From an uncultured Bacilli bacterium (GTDB lineage: Bacteria; Bacillota_I; Bacilli_A; RFN20; CAG-826), in the NCBI GenBank assembly GCA_934725985.1, contig CAKVCX010000001.1, forward strand, positions 682,001-746,000: a DNA stretch of 64,000 nt. Reading direction: 5' to 3'. Below are positions 28,903 to 37,619 of this stretch, piece after piece; the first letter of the stretch is position 1; each line of letters opens with the position of its first letter. Both the position numbers and the translations under genes were made by a program. The notes under the pieces are model-generated. The model saw nothing but the letters and a program-made list of their open reading frames with translations, did no database searches and had not been told where the DNA came from.

Positions 28903-29796
28903 ATGATTATTTGCATTGGTGAAATATTATTGGATATATATGAAGAAAGCAAAAACTCTTCTTTAGCCATGAATGGCAAGATAGGTGGCGCCCCATTTAA
29001 TGTTGCTGCCAACATTGCTTTAAACGGAGGCTCTTCTTCTTTTTATGGAGTTGTCGGGAATGATTTTTTTGGTGACTATATTGTTTTAGAAGCAAGCAAA
29101 TATCATATTAAGAATTTAAAGATAGAAAGAAGCGAAAAAGGAAATACTACTTTAGCCTATGTAAGTAATCAAAATGGCGAGAGAAGTTTTGGGTTTGTTA
29201 GGAATCCTGGCGTTGACTATTGTTTTGGCGAGAGTTTTCCTTTTGAGATAAGAAATGGCGATATTGTCCACTTTGGTTCTCTAATGTTAGGAAAAAGAAG
29301 GGGACGTGTTGCCTTTAATCGTCTTTATAAATTAGCAAAAAAAGAAAAGGCGTTTACTTCTTTTGACGTTAATTTAAGGTTGGATATATTTTCTTCTAAA
29401 TCCGAGGCTAGAGATGTTTTTTTAAAAGTTTTGCCCTTATTCGATATTGTGAAATTAAGCGAAGATGAGTTGAACTTTTTGGCAAAAACGCAAAAAATTG
29501 AAAATTTTATGAAGGCTCATTTAAAAAAAGGCGTTATTTTGTTTGTTACTAAAGGTTCAGCCGGAAGCCTTTGTTATTATAAAAATAGGAGTTATGAGGC
29601 CACTTGTCTTCCTTTATCTATGGTTGATTCTACAGGAGCGGGTGATGCTTTTTATGCTAGAGTCCTTTATGAACTAGACAATAGACCCCATAAGGATAGT
29701 TTTGACGATATCAATTTTTCTTCTCTTCTTACCAACGCAAATAAAGAAGGAGCTGAAAATACTCAATTCTTCGGTGCTTTAAAAGAAGTTGAATAG
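28903..29796 (+). CDS. PfkB-family sugar kinase, probable fructokinase
   Basis: The 297-residue protein is a ribokinase-fold kinase. It has the N-terminal glycine-rich signature GGAPFNVAANIALNGG and the catalytic C-terminal motif DSTGAGDAFYARVL (Asp base). The start MIICIGEILLDIYE is typical of bacterial fructokinases, but substrate specificity in this family is hard to read, so fructose is a guess. AAGGA lies 9 nt upstream of the ATG. It sits between rplS and lepB as an apparent insertion into the conserved ribosomal/RNA block; its role with the neighbours is not evident. Confidence 0.88.
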   Translation: MIICIGEILLDIYEESKNSSLAMNGKIGGAPFNVAANIALNGGSSSFYGVVGNDFFGDYIVLEASKYHIKNLKIERSEKGNTTLAYVSNQNGERSFGFVRNPGVDYCFGESFPFEIRNGDIVHFGSLMLGKRRGRVAFNRLYKLAKKEKAFTSFDVNLRLDIFSSKSEARDVFLKVLPLFDIVKLSEDELNFLAKTQKIENFMKAHLKKGVILFVTKGSAGSLCYYKNRSYEATCLPLSMVDSTGAGDAFYARVLYELDNRPHKDSFDDINFSSLLTNANKEGAENTQFFGALKEVE

Positions 29797-29808
29797 TCAG
29801 TCCATTCT

Positions 29809-29836
29809 TTGTACTTTTTTTCCTTTGGTTTATAAT
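29809..29836 (+). promoter_or_regulatory. lepB promoter, leaderless spacing
   Basis: TTGTAC (29809-29814), a 16-nt spacer and a perfect TATAAT (29831-29836) end 7 nt before the lepB ATG. The mRNA should therefore begin at or next to the start codon; no Shine-Dalgarno is present. Confidence 0.7.
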
Positions 29837-29843
29837 TCTTCCT

Positions 29844-30722
29844 ATGCCTGATAATTATTTGGAAAATCAAGTAAATGGGGAGCCTAAACCATTAAAGAAA
29901 AAACCTAAATGGTGGGTTGTTGTCATTGATATTTTTTTCCTTTTTGTTTTTCTTCTTGTCATTGCTATTTCTAGCAACGTCATTTATTTAACATCAGCAT
30001 ATGGGGAGCCTTTTTTTGTTAGTGGGGCTTCAATGTATCCAACGTTGAATTCAGAAGGATTTAAATATATAAAAGAAAAAAATGAATATAGGCCTTTAAC
30101 TTGGAACGATATTGATAATGATGACGGCGATATTGTTGATTACGGGTGGGCTAAAGCGGGAGATAAAGACAATTGGAGAAGCGATTTGCATCGTTATGAT
30201 ATTGTTATTACTTATTATCCCAAAGACTATATTAATTATTCTTCGAATCAATTAAAAAGTAATGCCTCTTTAAAGATAAAACGCCTAATTGGTTTCCCGG
30301 GAGAAACCGTGAAATTCGAAAGAGATGATGTTTTTAATCCTGTTTGGGGAAAAACAACCATTATTAAGCCCGACGGTCAAGAAGAAGTGCTTCCTAATTT
30401 ATACGATGTGGAAGATTTTCCAGATTTACCAAATGGAACTAAATATTTAAGTAGAGGCGTTACGGGAGCAAGAACTCTGAGCTTGGGAGAAGATGAATAT
30501 TTTGTAATGGGTGACAATAGGGTCGGTTCTCATAGCGAAGATTCTAGAACCGTCGGAGCATTAAAAGAAAAAATGATTCAAGGCAAGGCCTACATCATAA
30601 CTGGCATGAGAAAGCTTTCCGTGACTATTGATGATCAAGGAAATAAAGCAAAAGAACCAAAGTTTTTGTTAGACAAATTAAGGATGCCTTGGAATTATAA
30701 AAAGCTAGAGTACAAAATATGA
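29844..30722 (+). CDS. lepB: Type I signal peptidase
   Basis: LepB cleaves signal peptides of exported proteins outside the membrane. The 292-residue protein has one N-terminal membrane segment (about residues 23-50). The nucleophile is Ser63 in SGASMYPT, the general base Lys146 in KIKRLIGFPGE, and box E reads GDNRVGSHSEDSR. Ser and Lys are 83 residues apart, against about 40 in B. subtilis SipS. An insertion of about 43 residues, acidic and rich in Trp and Asp, therefore lies between them. It heads a unit with rbgA and rnhB (4-nt and 7-nt overlaps). Confidence 0.95.
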   Translation: MPDNYLENQVNGEPKPLKKKPKWWVVVIDIFFLFVFLLVIAISSNVIYLTSAYGEPFFVSGASMYPTLNSEGFKYIKEKNEYRPLTWNDIDNDDGDIVDYGWAKAGDKDNWRSDLHRYDIVITYYPKDYINYSSNQLKSNASLKIKRLIGFPGETVKFERDDVFNPVWGKTTIIKPDGQEEVLPNLYDVEDFPDLPNGTKYLSRGVTGARTLSLGEDEYFVMGDNRVGSHSEDSRTVGALKEKMIQGKAYIITGMRKLSVTIDDQGNKAKEPKFLLDKLRMPWNYKKLEYKI

Positions 30723-31579
30723 AATCCCAAAATGTTCATTATTTTCCAGGGCATATGCAAAAAGCCCTTAGAATTATTGAAAGCTATGCAAAAGTAGTGG
30801 ATTTAATAATTGAATTAGTTGATGCTAGGGCTCCTTTTTCCTCTAGAAATCCTTTATTAGATAAAATTGCTCCCAATAAATCCAGGCTGATTTTGCTCTC
30901 TAAATCAGATTTGGCCGATCTTAATTGCAGTAAGGAATGGGTTTCTTATTTTAAAAGTAAAAACATTACTGCTGTTTCTAGCAATTTAAAAAAAGACAAG
31001 CTAGCAAACGTTATTTCTTTCGCCACAAAAGATCTTCTTCTTGCAAAAAGGAAAAAAGAAGAAAAATTTGGGATGAAGCCCCAAATGATTAAGACAATGG
31101 TAATAGGTATACCTAATGTTGGGAAAAGCACATTAATTAATAATTTAGGCGGAAGAAAAATAGCTGCCGTTGGCAATAAAGCCGGGATTACAAGAGCCGA
31201 ACAATGGATAAAATTGAATGCTGATTTTGTATTGCTAGATACCCCGGGTGTCTTGCCAATGAATTACCTAGATCAACAAGAAGCCATTAGATTAGCAATC
31301 TTAGGGTCGATGAGGGAAGACGTTTTGCCGACTCAAGATTTATCTTATTCATTGCTTGATTATTTAAGAAACAATTACACGGGTCTATTGTTTTCTAGAT
31401 TCAATATTAAAGATTTAAGTTTACTAAGCAACGATGATTGCTTGCTAGAGATTGCAAAAAGAAGAGGCCTTCTTGAAAACGGGCAATATTCATTGGAAAA
31501 AGCTTCTTATTTGCTGATTAAGGAATTTAAAGACGGGTTATTGGGCAGAGCCTCTTTGGAAAGGCCTTGTAAATGCTAA
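30719..31579 (+). CDS. rbgA: Ribosome biogenesis GTPase A
   Basis: RbgA (YlqF) is a circularly permuted GTPase needed for late 50S assembly. The motif order is permuted: the N-terminal HYFPGHMQKA, G4 as LSKSDLAD (Ser in place of the usual Asn), then G1 GIPNVGKSTLINNL and G3 DTPGVLP. The C-terminal domain holds the rRNA-contacting helices. The length of 286 is typical. ATG 30719 overlaps the lepB stop (ATGA). The order rplS-lepB-rbgA-rnhB is common in Firmicutes. Confidence 0.95.
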   Translation: MKSQNVHYFPGHMQKALRIIESYAKVVDLIIELVDARAPFSSRNPLLDKIAPNKSRLILLSKSDLADLNCSKEWVSYFKSKNITAVSSNLKKDKLANVISFATKDLLLAKRKKEEKFGMKPQMIKTMVIGIPNVGKSTLINNLGGRKIAAVGNKAGITRAEQWIKLNADFVLLDTPGVLPMNYLDQQEAIRLAILGSMREDVLPTQDLSYSLLDYLRNNYTGLLFSRFNIKDLSLLSNDDCLLEIAKRRGLLENGQYSLEKASYLLIKEFKDGLLGRASLERPCKC

Positions 31580-32190
31580 ACGAAGAAGAAAACTATTATA
31601 ATGAACTCGTTACTTCAATTGTGGGGGTAGATGAAGCTGGAAGGGGGCCTTTGGCCGGACCTGTATGCGCGGCTGCCTGCGTTTTGCCTCGTGAATACAA
31701 AAACGAATCGATTAACGATTCTAAAAAATTAAGTGAAAAGAAAAGAGAAGAATTGTTTCAAGAAATAAAAAGTGTTGCCTTGGGCTATGGAATTTGTTTT
31801 GTTTCAGCAGAGGAAATAGATAAATATAATATCTACGAAGCAACTAAAATTGCTATGAAAGGCGCAATTTCTCAAATCAAAACTCCTTATCAATTGGTTC
31901 TAACCGATGCGATGAAACTAGATTTAAATGTCAAAGTTATTCCACTAATTAAAGGTGATGCGAGATGCCAAAATATTGCTGCCGCTTCGATTTTAGCCAA
32001 AGTTAGTAGGGATCATCTTATGGTTGAATTAGAAAAGGAATATCCTGATTTTAAATTTTCGCTCCATAAAGGGTATGGTACAAAACTTCATTTAGAAGAA
32101 CTTGAAAAGCATGGCCCAATCAAAGGGGTTCATCGTTTTAGTTATGCTCCTGTAAAGAATTGTTTTGTAAAGCAATTGAAATTATTTTGA
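31573..32190 (+). CDS. rnhB: Ribonuclease HII
   Basis: RNase HII removes ribonucleotides and RNA primers from DNA. The 205-residue protein shows the catalytic VGVDEAGRGPLAGPV, NDSKKLSEKKR, KGDARCQNIAAASILAKVSRD and HKGYGTKLH. The third acidic residue falls in LTDAMKL, where the family usually has a DG-type motif. The ATG lies inside the rbgA end. It is followed by dprA, as in B. subtilis where the succinyl-CoA synthetase genes intervene. Confidence 0.96.
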   Translation: MLNEEENYYNELVTSIVGVDEAGRGPLAGPVCAAACVLPREYKNESINDSKKLSEKKREELFQEIKSVALGYGICFVSAEEIDKYNIYEATKIAMKGAISQIKTPYQLVLTDAMKLDLNVKVIPLIKGDARCQNIAAASILAKVSRDHLMVELEKEYPDFKFSLHKGYGTKLHLEELEKHGPIKGVHRFSYAPVKNCFVKQLKLF

Positions 32191-32235
32191 GCCTTTTTAA
32201 AAAGTGGCTTCCAACTATATGGTGGAGGTATTTTT

Positions 32236-33006
32236 ATGAACGCTCGTGACGTTTTATTACATTTCGCCCTTAAGTATGATGGGAACTTCGATTTGATGCT
32301 TTCGGCTATCCAAAAAAAAGAGAGAATTACGCCGGAAGCAATAGAGGATGACCGCAAAAAGAATGATTTGGATTTTATTGCCATTACAGATCCTGAATAT
32401 CCTTTTGGTTTAAAAAATATTCATAAGCCTCCACTGATTCTTTTTTATAAAGGGAAGCTTGATTTAATAAAAGACTTTAATAAATGCGTGACTATTGTTG
32501 GGTCAAGAGAACCGACAGGCTATGCGGCTAGGTCAGTGGAAAAAATAGCAGAAGAGTTAGCTAAGGAAGGAATTACAATTATTTCTGGGCTAGCCAAAGG
32601 AATAGACACCTCGGCTGCTTTGGGGGCTTCAAAATATGGCAGGGCTGTAGCTATTTTAGGAAATGGAGTTTCTTATTATTATCCAAGTGAGAATTCTTCT
32701 TTGCAGGATGAAATAGCCAAGAATGGCCTATTGCTTTCTGAATATCCACTTGCCTTAAAGCCTTCTAAAAATAATTTTGTTTTTAGAAATAGAATTATGG
32801 TTGGTTTATCTCCTTTTCTTCTAGTTGGAGAGGCAAAGGATAAAAGTGGAACTTCCACAAGTGTTTCTTACGCTTTAGAAAACAATAGAGACATCGGTTG
32901 TTTACCTTTTAGGAATGAAGATAACCAATGCAACAATACCCTTATTCAGCAAGGGGCAGCTTTAATTAAAGATGCTTCCGATGTCTTGGCTATGCTTTCT
33001 AATTAA
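32236..33006 (+). CDS. dprA: DNA-processing protein DprA, short form
   Basis: DprA protects incoming single-stranded DNA and loads RecA. The Rossmann-like core is present: VTIVGSREPTGYAARSVE, ISGLAKGIDTSAALGAS, AVAILGNGVSYYYP, SEYPLALKPSKNNFVFRNRIM and AKDKSGTSTSVSYALE. At 256 residues it has a reduced N-terminal SAM-like region and lacks the C-terminal winged helix found in about 290-370-residue members. A strong GGAGGT Shine-Dalgarno precedes the ATG. No other competence genes are in the window. Confidence 0.93.
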   Translation: MNARDVLLHFALKYDGNFDLMLSAIQKKERITPEAIEDDRKKNDLDFIAITDPEYPFGLKNIHKPPLILFYKGKLDLIKDFNKCVTIVGSREPTGYAARSVEKIAEELAKEGITIISGLAKGIDTSAALGASKYGRAVAILGNGVSYYYPSENSSLQDEIAKNGLLLSEYPLALKPSKNNFVFRNRIMVGLSPFLLVGEAKDKSGTSTSVSYALENNRDIGCLPFRNEDNQCNNTLIQQGAALIKDASDVLAMLSN

Positions 33007-33068
33007 AAAAATAAAAATTTTTATAAATAACTACTTATTTATATATAGTAAAAAGAGATTTTCTTCCT

Positions 33069-33097
33069 TTGACATATCTTTTTCCCGTTATTATATT
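33069..33097 (+). promoter_or_regulatory. topA promoter with very short leader
   Basis: TTGACA (33069-33074), a 17-nt spacer and TATATT (33092-33097) predict a start about 4-5 nt before the topA ATG (33109). There is no Shine-Dalgarno. The 102-bp gap upstream also has an AT-rich hairpin at 33022-33043. Confidence 0.8.
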
Positions 33098-33108
33098 CAT
33101 ACTCACTT

Positions 33109-35235
33109 ATGAAACTTGTTATTGTCGAATCTCCAAAAAAATCAGAAACAATTGGCCGTTATCTAGGAAAAGATTACAAGGTTGTCGCTAGCGAAGGCCA
33201 TATTAGGGACCTTTCCACTAAAGGAAAAGGCGGCTTGGGCATAGATATTGACCACGGCTTTAAAGCAGACTGGGTTATCTCACCGAAGAAAAAAGCCGTT
33301 GTTTCTAAATTAGCTTCCTATGCCAAGGCTTCCGATGAAGTGTTACTTGCAACCGACCCTGATAGGGAGGGAGAAGCCATTTCTTGGCACTTAGCTCAAG
33401 TTTTGAATTTAGACGTAGCAACTACGAAAAGATTACAGTTTCATGAAATTACAGAACCTGCTATAAAATCCGCTTTAGCTAATCCTAATTTAATAAATAT
33501 GAATTTAGTCAAAGCCCAAGAAACTAGACGCATGGAAGATAGGATAATTGGGTTCAAGGTCTCGACTCTTCTTCAAAGAAACATTGGACAAAAATCTGCT
33601 GGTAGGGTGCAATCTTCCACTTTAAGAATGATTGTAGATAGACAAAAATCTATCGATGAATTTGTTCCAAATGAATATTGGACGATCGATGTCGATGTTG
33701 AATTAAATGGAAAAATCTATAAGGCAGCTCTTACTAAAGTAGATGGGAAACCGTTTAAGTGTTCTAGTAAAGAAGAAGCAGATGCGATTTTATCTAGAGT
33801 TCCTTCTTCTTTGACAATATCTAGCATAAAAAAAGAAGAGAAATCCGTGCTTCCTCCTTTTCCTCTTACTACTTCATCGATGCAGCAAGCAGCTTATACC
33901 AAATTTAAATTTAGTAACAAAAGAACTCAGGATATCGCCCAACGTTTATACGAAGGCATGACCATTAATGACGAACACGTCGGTTTGATTACTTATATGA
34001 GAACAGACTCTACGCGTATTTCTCCAGAATTCTTTGCTAATCATGCCGCTCCTTTTATAAAAGAAAAATTTGGCGAAGAGTATTTAGGGACTTTAAGAAA
34101 TAAAAAAGGCGGGAAAAATGTCCAGGACGCCCACGAAGCCATTCGTCCAACCGGGACGCATAGAACGCCTGAAGAAGTGGCAAAATATGTTACATCTGAA
34201 GAAGCAAAACTATATCGTTTGATTTACTGCCGTGCTTTGTCTTCTTTAATGGCCCCTAAAAGAATGGAAAAAACTTCCCTTACCTTATCTGGGAACGGCT
34301 TAGATTTTTCCTTAAATGGGTCTAAAACAATTTTTAAAGGTTTTGAAGTAATCTATGGGGAATTCAAAGACGAAGAAGAGGAAGAAACACTTCCTTTGGT
34401 TAATAAAGGCCAGCAATTAAATGTTGCAAAAATCAATCCAGAACAAAAATTTACGAAACCCGAACCCCAATATAACGAGGCTAGTATAGTCAAAGCAATG
34501 GAAGAAAACGGCATTGGCCGTCCTTCTACTTATGCAACGACGATTGAAACTTTGCTTAATAGAAAATATATAACCTCTTCTAAAGGCGTTTTAACCCCAA
34601 CTGAAGACGGGATTAAAACAGTTACGGTTCTTACTAAGTATTTCCCCGATATAGTTTCTACCTCCTATACAGCTGATATGGAGACGAAACTAGATAAAGT
34701 CGAAGCAGGCGAAGAAACATTTTTGCAAGCCATGGAAGATTTTTACGTTCCATTTATTAAAAATTTCGACCAAGCCAAAGAAAAGATGTATAAAGATCCT
34801 CCTATTGAAACCGGGGAACTTTGTCCTCTATGCGGCCGTCCACTTGTTGTTAAAACCAATAGAAAAGGTCAAAAATTCATCGCTTGTTCTGGATATCCTG
34901 ATTGCACCTATATCAAGAAAGAAGAAAAGCCTAAGGATGAACCTACTGGGCAACTTTGCCCGGAATGTGGCTCCCCGCTTGTTTATAAAACGAATAAAAA
35001 AGGCGAAAAATTCATCGCTTGTTCTTCCTTCCCAAAATGCAAATATACAGCATCGGCTGATGGTGCAGTAGCAAAAAAAGAAAAACCTGTTTATACAGAA
35101 GAAGATTATGTAAAACCTTGCCCTAAATGCAAAACGGGACATTTGGTTATAAAAAAAGGCAAGAAGGTTGACTTTCTAGGATGCACCAACTTCCCAAAAT
35201 GTCGTTATCATGAATGGATAGAAAAGAAAAAGTAA
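33109..35235 (+). CDS. topA: DNA topoisomerase I
   Basis: This type IA topoisomerase relaxes negative supercoils. The 708-residue protein has an N-terminal Toprim domain (LVIVESPKKSETIGRYLG, then ATDPDREGEAISWHLAQVL) and the active-site tyrosine in GLITYMRTDSTRI (Tyr296). HEAIRPTG and NGIGRPSTYA complete the core. The C-terminus has three four-cysteine zinc ribbons beginning CPLCG, CPECG and CPKCK. It starts with almost no 5' leader. trmFO follows after 10 nt, as in B. subtilis. Confidence 0.97.
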   Translation: MKLVIVESPKKSETIGRYLGKDYKVVASEGHIRDLSTKGKGGLGIDIDHGFKADWVISPKKKAVVSKLASYAKASDEVLLATDPDREGEAISWHLAQVLNLDVATTKRLQFHEITEPAIKSALANPNLINMNLVKAQETRRMEDRIIGFKVSTLLQRNIGQKSAGRVQSSTLRMIVDRQKSIDEFVPNEYWTIDVDVELNGKIYKAALTKVDGKPFKCSSKEEADAILSRVPSSLTISSIKKEEKSVLPPFPLTTSSMQQAAYTKFKFSNKRTQDIAQRLYEGMTINDEHVGLITYMRTDSTRISPEFFANHAAPFIKEKFGEEYLGTLRNKKGGKNVQDAHEAIRPTGTHRTPEEVAKYVTSEEAKLYRLIYCRALSSLMAPKRMEKTSLTLSGNGLDFSLNGSKTIFKGFEVIYGEFKDEEEEETLPLVNKGQQLNVAKINPEQKFTKPEPQYNEASIVKAMEENGIGRPSTYATTIETLLNRKYITSSKGVLTPTEDGIKTVTVLTKYFPDIVSTSYTADMETKLDKVEAGEETFLQAMEDFYVPFIKNFDQAKEKMYKDPPIETGELCPLCGRPLVVKTNRKGQKFIACSGYPDCTYIKKEEKPKDEPTGQLCPECGSPLVYKTNKKGEKFIACSSFPKCKYTASADGAVAKKEKPVYTEEDYVKPCPKCKTGHLVIKKGKKVDFLGCTNFPKCRYHEWIEKKK

Positions 35236-35245
35236 GATTCTTTTT

Positions 35246-36526
35246 ATGAAAAAAGCATCTATTATCGGTGGTGGCCTTGCTGGAAGCGAGGCTGCCTATT
35301 ATTTATTGAAAAAAGGATACGAAGTGACCCTTTTTGAAGCGCGTCCATTTTATAAAGATGAAGCACATCATAGTTCAAATCTTGGCGAACTGGTTTGTTC
35401 TAATTCCTTAAAATCAAAACGGTTGGATAATGCTTGCGGTCTTTTAAAAGAAGAAATAAAACACATGGGGTCCATCATAATGGAAGCATCTTCTTCTTGC
35501 GAAGTTCCTTCTGGAAACGCCCTAAGCGTTGATAGAGATAAATTTTCTTCCTATATTTCAAATAGGCTTTCCTCTTTCAAATCATTTCATCTAGAAAGAA
35601 AAGAAATTACTGCCTTGCCAAATGAAAATGTAATTTTATCAACTGGCCCATTAACATCCCCTTGTTTGTTAGAGGATTTAAAAAAAGTGGTTGGGAAAGA
35701 CAATTTATCTTTTTTTGACGCTTCAGCTCCGATAGTTAAAAAGCAAAGTATTGATTTTAATAAAGCATATTTTAAGTCCCGTTACGAGCAAGATGATTCT
35801 TCTTATATAAACTGTCCTTTTACAAAAAATGAATATTATGTTTTTGTTAAAGAACTCCTTAATGGTAAAAAGGCAATTTTGCATTCCTTTGATACGAAAT
35901 ATTTTGAAGGCTGTCTTCCTATTGAAGTAATTGCCTCTAGGGGCATGGAAACTTTGCGTCATGGGCCTTTAAAACCCTTTGGATTAGAAAAAGAAGGAGA
36001 AAGGCCATATGCGGTAGTTCAATTAAGGCAAGATGATTATTTAGGCGATTATTATAATCTTGTTGGTTTTCAAACGAATTTGACTTATCCGGAACAAAAA
36101 AGAGTGTTTTCCTTAATTCCTGGACTTGAAAATGCCGAGTTTATTAAATACGGCCTCATGCATAGAAATTCTTATATTGATTCTCCTGATTGCTTGAATT
36201 TGGATTTGTCTTTAAAAAACAAGAACAATGTTTTTGTCGGCGGGCAATTATGTGGGGTAGAAGGATATGTTGAAAGCGCTGCCTCTGGTTTAATTGCTGC
36301 AATCTCTTTTGATAAAAGAATTAAGGGAGATGATTTTGTTTTGCCCCCAAAAAACACGATTATTGGGGCGTTATTAAATTATGTTTTGTTTAGTTCTTCT
36401 TCATATTTTTCACCTATGAATGCAAATTGGGCTTTACTTCCATTTGTAAATAAACACAATAAAGAAGAAGCCATAGCCACTAGTTTGAATGAAATCGAAA
36501 AGTACTACGAAAAAATGTTACATTGA
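35246..36526 (+). CDS. trmFO: tRNA U54 methyltransferase TrmFO
   Basis: TrmFO makes ribothymidine-54 in tRNA using methylene-tetrahydrofolate and FAD. The 426-residue protein has the N-terminal FAD motif IIGGGLAGSEAAYYLLKKG, ELVCSNSLKS, ALSVDRDKFS, the C-terminal MHRNSYIDSP and VFVGGQLCGVEGYVESAASGLIAA. It follows topA by 10 nt and precedes xerC, matching topA-gid-codV. The upstream region has no convincing Shine-Dalgarno. Confidence 0.96.
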   Translation: MKKASIIGGGLAGSEAAYYLLKKGYEVTLFEARPFYKDEAHHSSNLGELVCSNSLKSKRLDNACGLLKEEIKHMGSIIMEASSSCEVPSGNALSVDRDKFSSYISNRLSSFKSFHLERKEITALPNENVILSTGPLTSPCLLEDLKKVVGKDNLSFFDASAPIVKKQSIDFNKAYFKSRYEQDDSSYINCPFTKNEYYVFVKELLNGKKAILHSFDTKYFEGCLPIEVIASRGMETLRHGPLKPFGLEKEGERPYAVVQLRQDDYLGDYYNLVGFQTNLTYPEQKRVFSLIPGLENAEFIKYGLMHRNSYIDSPDCLNLDLSLKNKNNVFVGGQLCGVEGYVESAASGLIAAISFDKRIKGDDFVLPPKNTIIGALLNYVLFSSSSYFSPMNANWALLPFVNKHNKEEAIATSLNEIEKYYEKMLH

Positions 36527-37439
36527 AGGTTTGGATCAATTTCTTTTATACCTTCAATTTCAGCTTGGCTACTCTTTAAAGACTATTATTGCTTACAAAA
36601 AAGACATCAAGCTTTTTTATTCGTATTTAGAAAGTAAAAATATAGGGATAGATAAGATTGAGCAAGAAACAATCAGGTACTTTCTTTTTGACCAAATAAA
36701 AAGAAAAAATAAATCCCATCGGACATGTGGACGTTATCTATCTTCCTTACGTACTTTTTTTGATTATTTATGCAAGAACTCTTATTGCTCATATAACCCC
36801 TTTAGGCTTGTTAGCGGACCAAAAATTGAAATCAAATATCCAAAAAGGTTATATGAGGAAGATGTTAAAAAACTATTGAATGCCTTTGAGGGCGATTCTT
36901 CTTTTTTGTCAAAAAGAAACAAAGCTATTATCGAACTTTTATATACATCAGGAATTCGTGCAAGCGAGCTTGTTTCTCTTACTCTTTCCTCTTTTGACTT
37001 CTCTTCTTGTTCTATCTTTGTCCTAGGGAAAGGCAATAAGGAAAGATATGTTTCTTTTTCTTCTTCTTGCAAAGAGAGTTTACTAGAGTATGCAAAAAAG
37101 GTAAGACCACTTTTACTAGAAAAATCAAGGGGAAAACATGTAAAAAAAGATGCCTTTTTCCTTAATTCAAGAGGTGAAAATTTAACCGTTAGAGGCCTTG
37201 AATATATCGTAAAGGAAATATCCATAAAATTTGCTAATGATTCTAGTTTGCATCCCCATGAATTAAGGCATACCTTTGCTACTATTTTGCTTGAAAGTGG
37301 GGTATCGCTTAGAACCATTCAGGAATTATTGGGCCATGAATCAATTAATACGACTCAGGTATATACTCATCTGAGTCAAAAAGACATGCAGGAAGAGTAC
37401 GATAAAGCCTTTAATCAGATTGAGCTAAAAATCAAGTAG
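36489..37439 (+). CDS. xerC: Tyrosine recombinase XerC/XerD type
   Basis: This 316-residue recombinase probably resolves chromosome dimers at dif. It has the N-terminal SAM-like core-binding domain (YLQFQLGYSLKTIIAYKKDI) and the catalytic domain. The Arg is in TSGIRASEL, the Lys in GKGNKERYV, HELRHTFAT supplies the His and second Arg, LGHESINTTQVYTH the second His, and Tyr is the nucleophile. Its place after trmFO matches codV. The start is unclear: ATG 36489 overlaps trmFO by 38 nt without a Shine-Dalgarno. The clpQ-clpY-codY genes that follow in B. subtilis are absent. Confidence 0.92.
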   Translation: MKSKSTTKKCYIEGLDQFLLYLQFQLGYSLKTIIAYKKDIKLFYSYLESKNIGIDKIEQETIRYFLFDQIKRKNKSHRTCGRYLSSLRTFFDYLCKNSYCSYNPFRLVSGPKIEIKYPKRLYEEDVKKLLNAFEGDSSFLSKRNKAIIELLYTSGIRASELVSLTLSSFDFSSCSIFVLGKGNKERYVSFSSSCKESLLEYAKKVRPLLLEKSRGKHVKKDAFFLNSRGENLTVRGLEYIVKEISIKFANDSSLHPHELRHTFATILLESGVSLRTIQELLGHESINTTQVYTHLSQKDMQEEYDKAFNQIELKIK

Positions 37440-37455
37440 CTTTCAAAACTACTTG
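37433..37455 (+). other. Hairpin at the xerC stop codon
   Basis: CAAGTAG / CTACTTG (7 bp, 9-nt loop) includes the xerC stop and the first bases of the rpsB -35 box. There is no T-run, so it is not a standard terminator. Confidence 0.4.
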
Positions 37456-37481
37456 CGCGCGTACGTAAGAAAGAGTATATT
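37453..37481 (+). promoter_or_regulatory. rpsB promoter
   Basis: TTGCGC (37453-37458), a 17-nt spacer and TATATT (37476-37481) predict a start near 37488 and a leader of about 130 nt. Confidence 0.7.
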
Positions 37482-37487
37482 TTTCTT

Positions 37488-37619
37488 CGGCTTTTATAGC
37501 CAATACGCACCTTGTGGATTCGAAGCCTTGTTCCTCTCGGACTGATGTTAAGTTTAAAAAGCGAGAAGGTGGCCATTCGTTGGAAGCAAGGGAGGCAAAA
37601 ACAAATGGAGGTCACCAAA
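37488..37619 (+). promoter_or_regulatory. Structured rpsB leader, candidate S2 autoregulatory element
   Basis: The leader can form a stem between CCTTGTTCC (37526-37534) and GGAA-G-CAAGG (37582-37591), enclosing an inner stem TCTCG / CGAGA (37535-37539 with 37562-37566). The outer 3' arm overlaps AGGGAGG (37589-37595), a Shine-Dalgarno for the ATG at 37605. A second one, GGAGGT (37607-37612), serves the ATG at 37620. Confidence 0.5.

Noticed and set aside
33022..33043. AT-only inverted repeat TATAAATAA/TTATTTATA before topA
   Set aside because: In such AT-rich spacer a 9-bp A/T palindrome is expected by chance, and no T-run follows.
37512..37604. N-terminal extension of rpsB reading from 37512
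   Set aside because: It runs through the proposed leader stems, and the two Shine-Dalgarno sequences serve later ATGs.
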